Notes under the pieces: generated by a model | Seen by the model: only the letters and a program-made list of their open reading frames with translations | What the model was told of the DNA's origin: nothing | Database searches by the model: none | Assembly (NCBI GenBank): GCA_949130495.1 | Contig: OX422217.1 | Location: 574,526,606 to 574,590,605 of the forward strand | From: Sambucus nigra | Lineage: Eukaryota > Streptophyta > Magnoliopsida > Dipsacales > Adoxaceae | Length of the DNA: 64,000 nucleotides | Direction of reading: 5' to 3' | Shown here: one piece after another, positions 61,422 through 64,000 of the stretch | Numbering within the stretch: position 1 is the first letter of the stretch | How the letters are laid out: each line of letters begins with the position of its first letter | Position numbers and translations under genes: made by a program

Positions 61422-62251
61422 ATGGATTCAAGTTCACCACCCCGTTTGGACCTAGATCCAAAATCTTTCAGTGATTTCTCCCCACCTCGCATTCAAGCAC
61501 TTGAAGTTCATGCAAAAAAATTATTTGTTGATATTCTTGGCAGCCAAAATGATCCCTCTCAACAATCCTCCAAAATTTCGTCAACCCTCCCTCTGTTATC
61601 TGCCCCATACCTTTGTGGGGACACCTTGGCAGTTATACTGCTTGATGAAGTATATCAATATTTTATCAAGGATTGTCAATCTTCTAACCTACTTGGTAGA
61701 ATTATACTTGCAAAAAGAGATAAACCATGGAAGTTGGAGGAGCTCAAGGCTCATCTCACTAATGTTTGGCAGCTCAAAAGTAGTTGGGTGCTTACACACA
61801 TCGGTAAGGGCTACTACAATCTTTTTTTTCTTCCTCATGTGATAAAATTAAGGTTTGGAATATTCGCAACTCCAAAATTTCTATTGGGTGTTTTAAAAAA
61901 TTTCAATGGGTTCCATATTTTCACCCGAATACCCATGTTCTTTCAACTGCCAGTATTTGGGTTAGATTCATGAGTTTGTGCCAAGAATGCTGGGATCCAC
62001 GCCTCCTTCTTCAAATTGGTATAGGTGTTGAAATTCCTTTACGGATTGATAAAGCTACTATGCACATGTCTTATGGAAACTATTCTAGGGTTTTAGTTGA
62101 GGTTGATATGAATTTTAAACCTATTGATAAATTGTTAGTTGAAAAAGCAGATGGCAGCTTCTTAGTATATATACCCAATGGGAATCCTCCTAGCTTTTAC
62201 ATCTTCTGCAAGACTATTGGTCACAATGTAAAAGAGTGTAGAAATCTTTAA
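61422..62251 (+). pseudogene. LINE (L1-type) ORF1 with DUF4283, one frameshift
   Basis: The frame starts MDSSSPPRLDLDPKSF. Residues W-K-L-E-E-L-K-A-H-L, W-Q-L-K and G-K-G-Y-Y-N-L-F-F are those of DUF4283 in plant LINE ORF1 proteins. A one-base slip in the T run near 61821-61830 moves the true frame. The +1-shifted reading K-V-W-N-I-R, then P-N-T-H-V-L-S-T-A, joins the next open frame at 61970. That frame gives ECWDPRLLLQIGIGV, LRIDKATM and S-R-V-L-V-E-V-D-M. A zinc-knuckle end F-Y-I-F-C-K-T-I-G-H-N-V-K-E-C lacks its first Cys (Tyr instead). ORF1 binds element RNA. No ORF2 endonuclease or reverse transcriptase is present before the copia insertion at 62621. Confidence 0.8.
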
Positions 62252-62620
62252 AAAATAGTGGGCACGAGTCATCCTAAACCCACAAAAAATTTGGTCAATC
62301 TATTATGTAAATAACCAAAGCCTACTGCCAACACGTAGTCTACGCCGGTTCAGGAAAATTTTCAAATTCAAATTCAAGTCGGTAACAGTGATGATGGGTC
62401 AAAGATTGAGATTGTAGGTTAAATTCCAGCGATCGAAGAATACTGGGAAAAAAAGGTTAATAGGTAATCCACTTGTTCCATTTAACTCGGAAATAATTGA
62501 TTGTCAGGGAGAGCTGATTTCTTCGGGATTTGAAAACTCTATGAAATCAGGGAGGTTAGAGGCTATATCAACCGTTCGAAATGATGGGAAGTATCCTATT
62601 ATATCGACTGGGAACAAACC
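62252..62620 (+). other. LINE ORF1 tail, degraded
   Basis: Short open stretches without a domain follow the zinc-knuckle stop. Probably the rest of ORF1, ending at the copia LTR. AAACC at 62616-62620 should be one copy of the copia target duplication, the partner lying outside the window. Confidence 0.4.
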
Positions 62621-63034
62621 TGTTGAGTAAACATTGCGCAAGCGGTGAACCTCAGGTAAAACTATTTTATTACACAAAAATAATTGTACAAATTTGAGTA
62701 CAATTATTGACTCACAAAATACAAACTTAAGTGACCCACTGATATCACAAAACTCACTCAATATTTAGGACTCACTCTAAAGACACTCACTATTTATTTG
62801 GACACTCTTTACTACACTTAGTGTTTTCCTCACTTGATATTTCTTCTCACACTTCATGTCCCAAATGGGGAGAGGAGTCTCCTATTTATACTATGGTGAG
62901 GAATTATCTAGAATTTGGAAGAGATAAGGAGAGAAGGGTGAGGAAGCTAGAACCTTCAAGAGAGAGGGAGAAAATAATAACTTTTTAGAATTAGTTTAAT
63001 CTAGAGAAGGAGAGAGGAGGTGTTGACTTCAACA
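62621..63034 (-). repeat. 3' LTR of a Ty1/copia element
   Basis: Minus-strand LTR of 414 bp starting TGTTGAAGTCAACACC and ending TTTACTCAACA, so TGTTGA and TCAACA are inverted ends. A polypurine tract lies beside it. The 5' LTR is beyond the window. Confidence 0.85.
62882..62891 (-). promoter_or_regulatory. TATA box in copia LTR
   Basis: The minus strand reads GTATAAATAGGAGACTCC, ~145 bases from the LTR start. Confidence 0.6.
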
Positions 63035-63046
63035 CTCCCCCTCAAC
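63035..63046 (-). other. Polypurine tract of the copia element
   Basis: GTTGAGGGGGAG on the minus strand directly before the LTR. Confidence 0.8.
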
Positions 63047-64000
63047 ATCGACTCTCTCTTTCAAACTCATCTCTAGAGATCATGCCAAGTTGCCCTCGAA
63101 GTTTTTCTAACTTTGTAGCATTAAGTCCTTTGGTGAACAAGTCTGCAACTTGATCATCTGTCTTGATTTCTTGTATCTCTATTTCTCCTTTAATCACCTT
63201 CTCTCTGATGAAGTGGTGGTGTACTTCCACATGCTTGGTTCTTTCATGGAACACCGGATTCTCAGCCAAATGTATAGCTGATTGATTTTCACAATGTAAC
63301 AATACCGCATAATCAATTGGTTGTTGCAAATCTTTCATTAATTGCATTAACCATGTTGCCTCTTGTGCCGCTGTTGCCGCTGCCCTATATTCAGCTTCTG
63401 TAGTAGATAAGGATACTGTAGGCTGCCTTTTACTACACCATGAGATTGCCCCTGAGCAAATACTGAACACATACCCAGTAGTTGATCGACGTGTATTATG
63501 ATCTCCAGCATAATCAGCATCGCAGAAGCCAATCACCTTGCACGTAACACCCTTCTTGTATATTATGCCGAAGTTAAGTGTACTCTTTATGTACCTCAAT
63601 AGTCTTCGGACAACTTCTAAGTGAGGTTTCTTGGGACTTTGCATGAATCGACTCACTACACCGACTGCAAATGCTATGTTAGGTCGTGTGAGTGTTAGAT
63701 AGATTAAACTACCTACTAGCTGCCGATACATAGTTGTATCCTCCAAGTCTTTGCCTTCATGTCCGCATAGCTTGGTGTTGGCCTCCATTGGTGTTGATAT
63801 TGACTTACATTCTAGCATCCCATACTTGTTCAGCAGATCTGTTGCATATTTTTATTGACACGGAAATACTCCCTCCTTACTTCGGTCGATCTCTAACCCA
63901 AGAAAGTGTTTAAGCTCTCCAGGTTCCTTCATTTGAAATCACACCGATAGGTTCTCTTTTACCCTTTGGATCTCCTCATTATTATCTCCTGTGATGATTA
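63042..64000 (-). pseudogene. Ty1/copia pol: RT end and RNase H, partial
   Basis: 63818-63042 is an open frame of 258 codons from [12 protein letters not shown]. It carries [11 protein letters not shown], then [25 protein letters not shown] and [13 protein letters not shown], ending D-Q-V-A-D-L-F-T-K. This is the complete copia RNase H with its conserved acidic residues. Upstream to the window edge the same frame shows I-I-T-G-D-N-N-E-E and G-E-L-K-H-F-L-G-L-E-I, part of the reverse transcriptase. It is broken by two stops, one TGA where the family has Arg (V-x-F-Q-M-K) and one TAA where it has Gln (C-Q-x-K-Y-A). The 5' part is outside the window. Confidence 0.9.

Overview
This is a repeat-dominated window of a nuclear plant genome, most likely from an angiosperm with a large transposon-rich genome. 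The evidence is plant-type mobile elements: Ty3/gypsy and Ty1/copia LTR retrotransposons primed by initiator-Met tRNA, a CACTA transposon, Mutator-like (MULE) transposases, Helitron-like ends, a plant-type LINE ORF1, and long AT, AAT and GAA microsatellites. I could not place the species. I found no convincing intact host gene. Nearly every coding trace is a broken transposon gene, and most of the long repetitive ORFs come from microsatellites or tandem repeats.

Layout. 1-5660 is a degraded LTR-retrotransposon-like region with a ~270-bp direct repeat at each end of a 3.2-kb stretch. 7355-20357 is a solo LTR of a chromovirus-like Ty3/gypsy family (target duplication TTACT). It is split inside its own AT microsatellite by a ~10.2-kb insert (8774-19019), which carries a frameshifted MULE transposase fragment, two inward-facing leader-like regions and a tail-to-tail pair of Helitron-like ends. 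21160-23880 holds a broken MULE with PB1-like, transposase and SWIM-like parts. 23900-27146 is an Athila/Tat-like remnant on the minus strand.

27152-46735 is a three-level nest. A coding-less Tat-type gypsy element contains a gag-only SIRE-like copia element (28418-40881), which contains a non-autonomous CACTA element (30587-36566) with TSD AAG. Inside the CACTA element lie ~19 copies of a GC-rich 169-bp repeat, each able to form a strong hairpin. The Tat element carries its own tandem repeats.

49950-61310 is a second, truncated copy of the 21-kb MULE. It is split by a Tekay-like Ty3/gypsy element (50783-61090, minus strand, TSD TACTA) with ~2.5-3.0-kb LTRs of the same family as the solo LTR. 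The window ends with a LINE ORF1 fragment (61422-62251) interrupted by the 3' end of a Ty1/copia element on the minus strand (62621-64000).

The clearest cross-cutting pattern is that unrelated LTR families here each carry spaced clusters of short palindromes with a TCGA core: TTCGAA, ATCGAT, GTCGAC and CTCGAG. The other items to check first are the hairpin array in the CACTA element, the promoter-deleted 3' LTR of the Tekay element, and premature stops that look like C-to-T decay.
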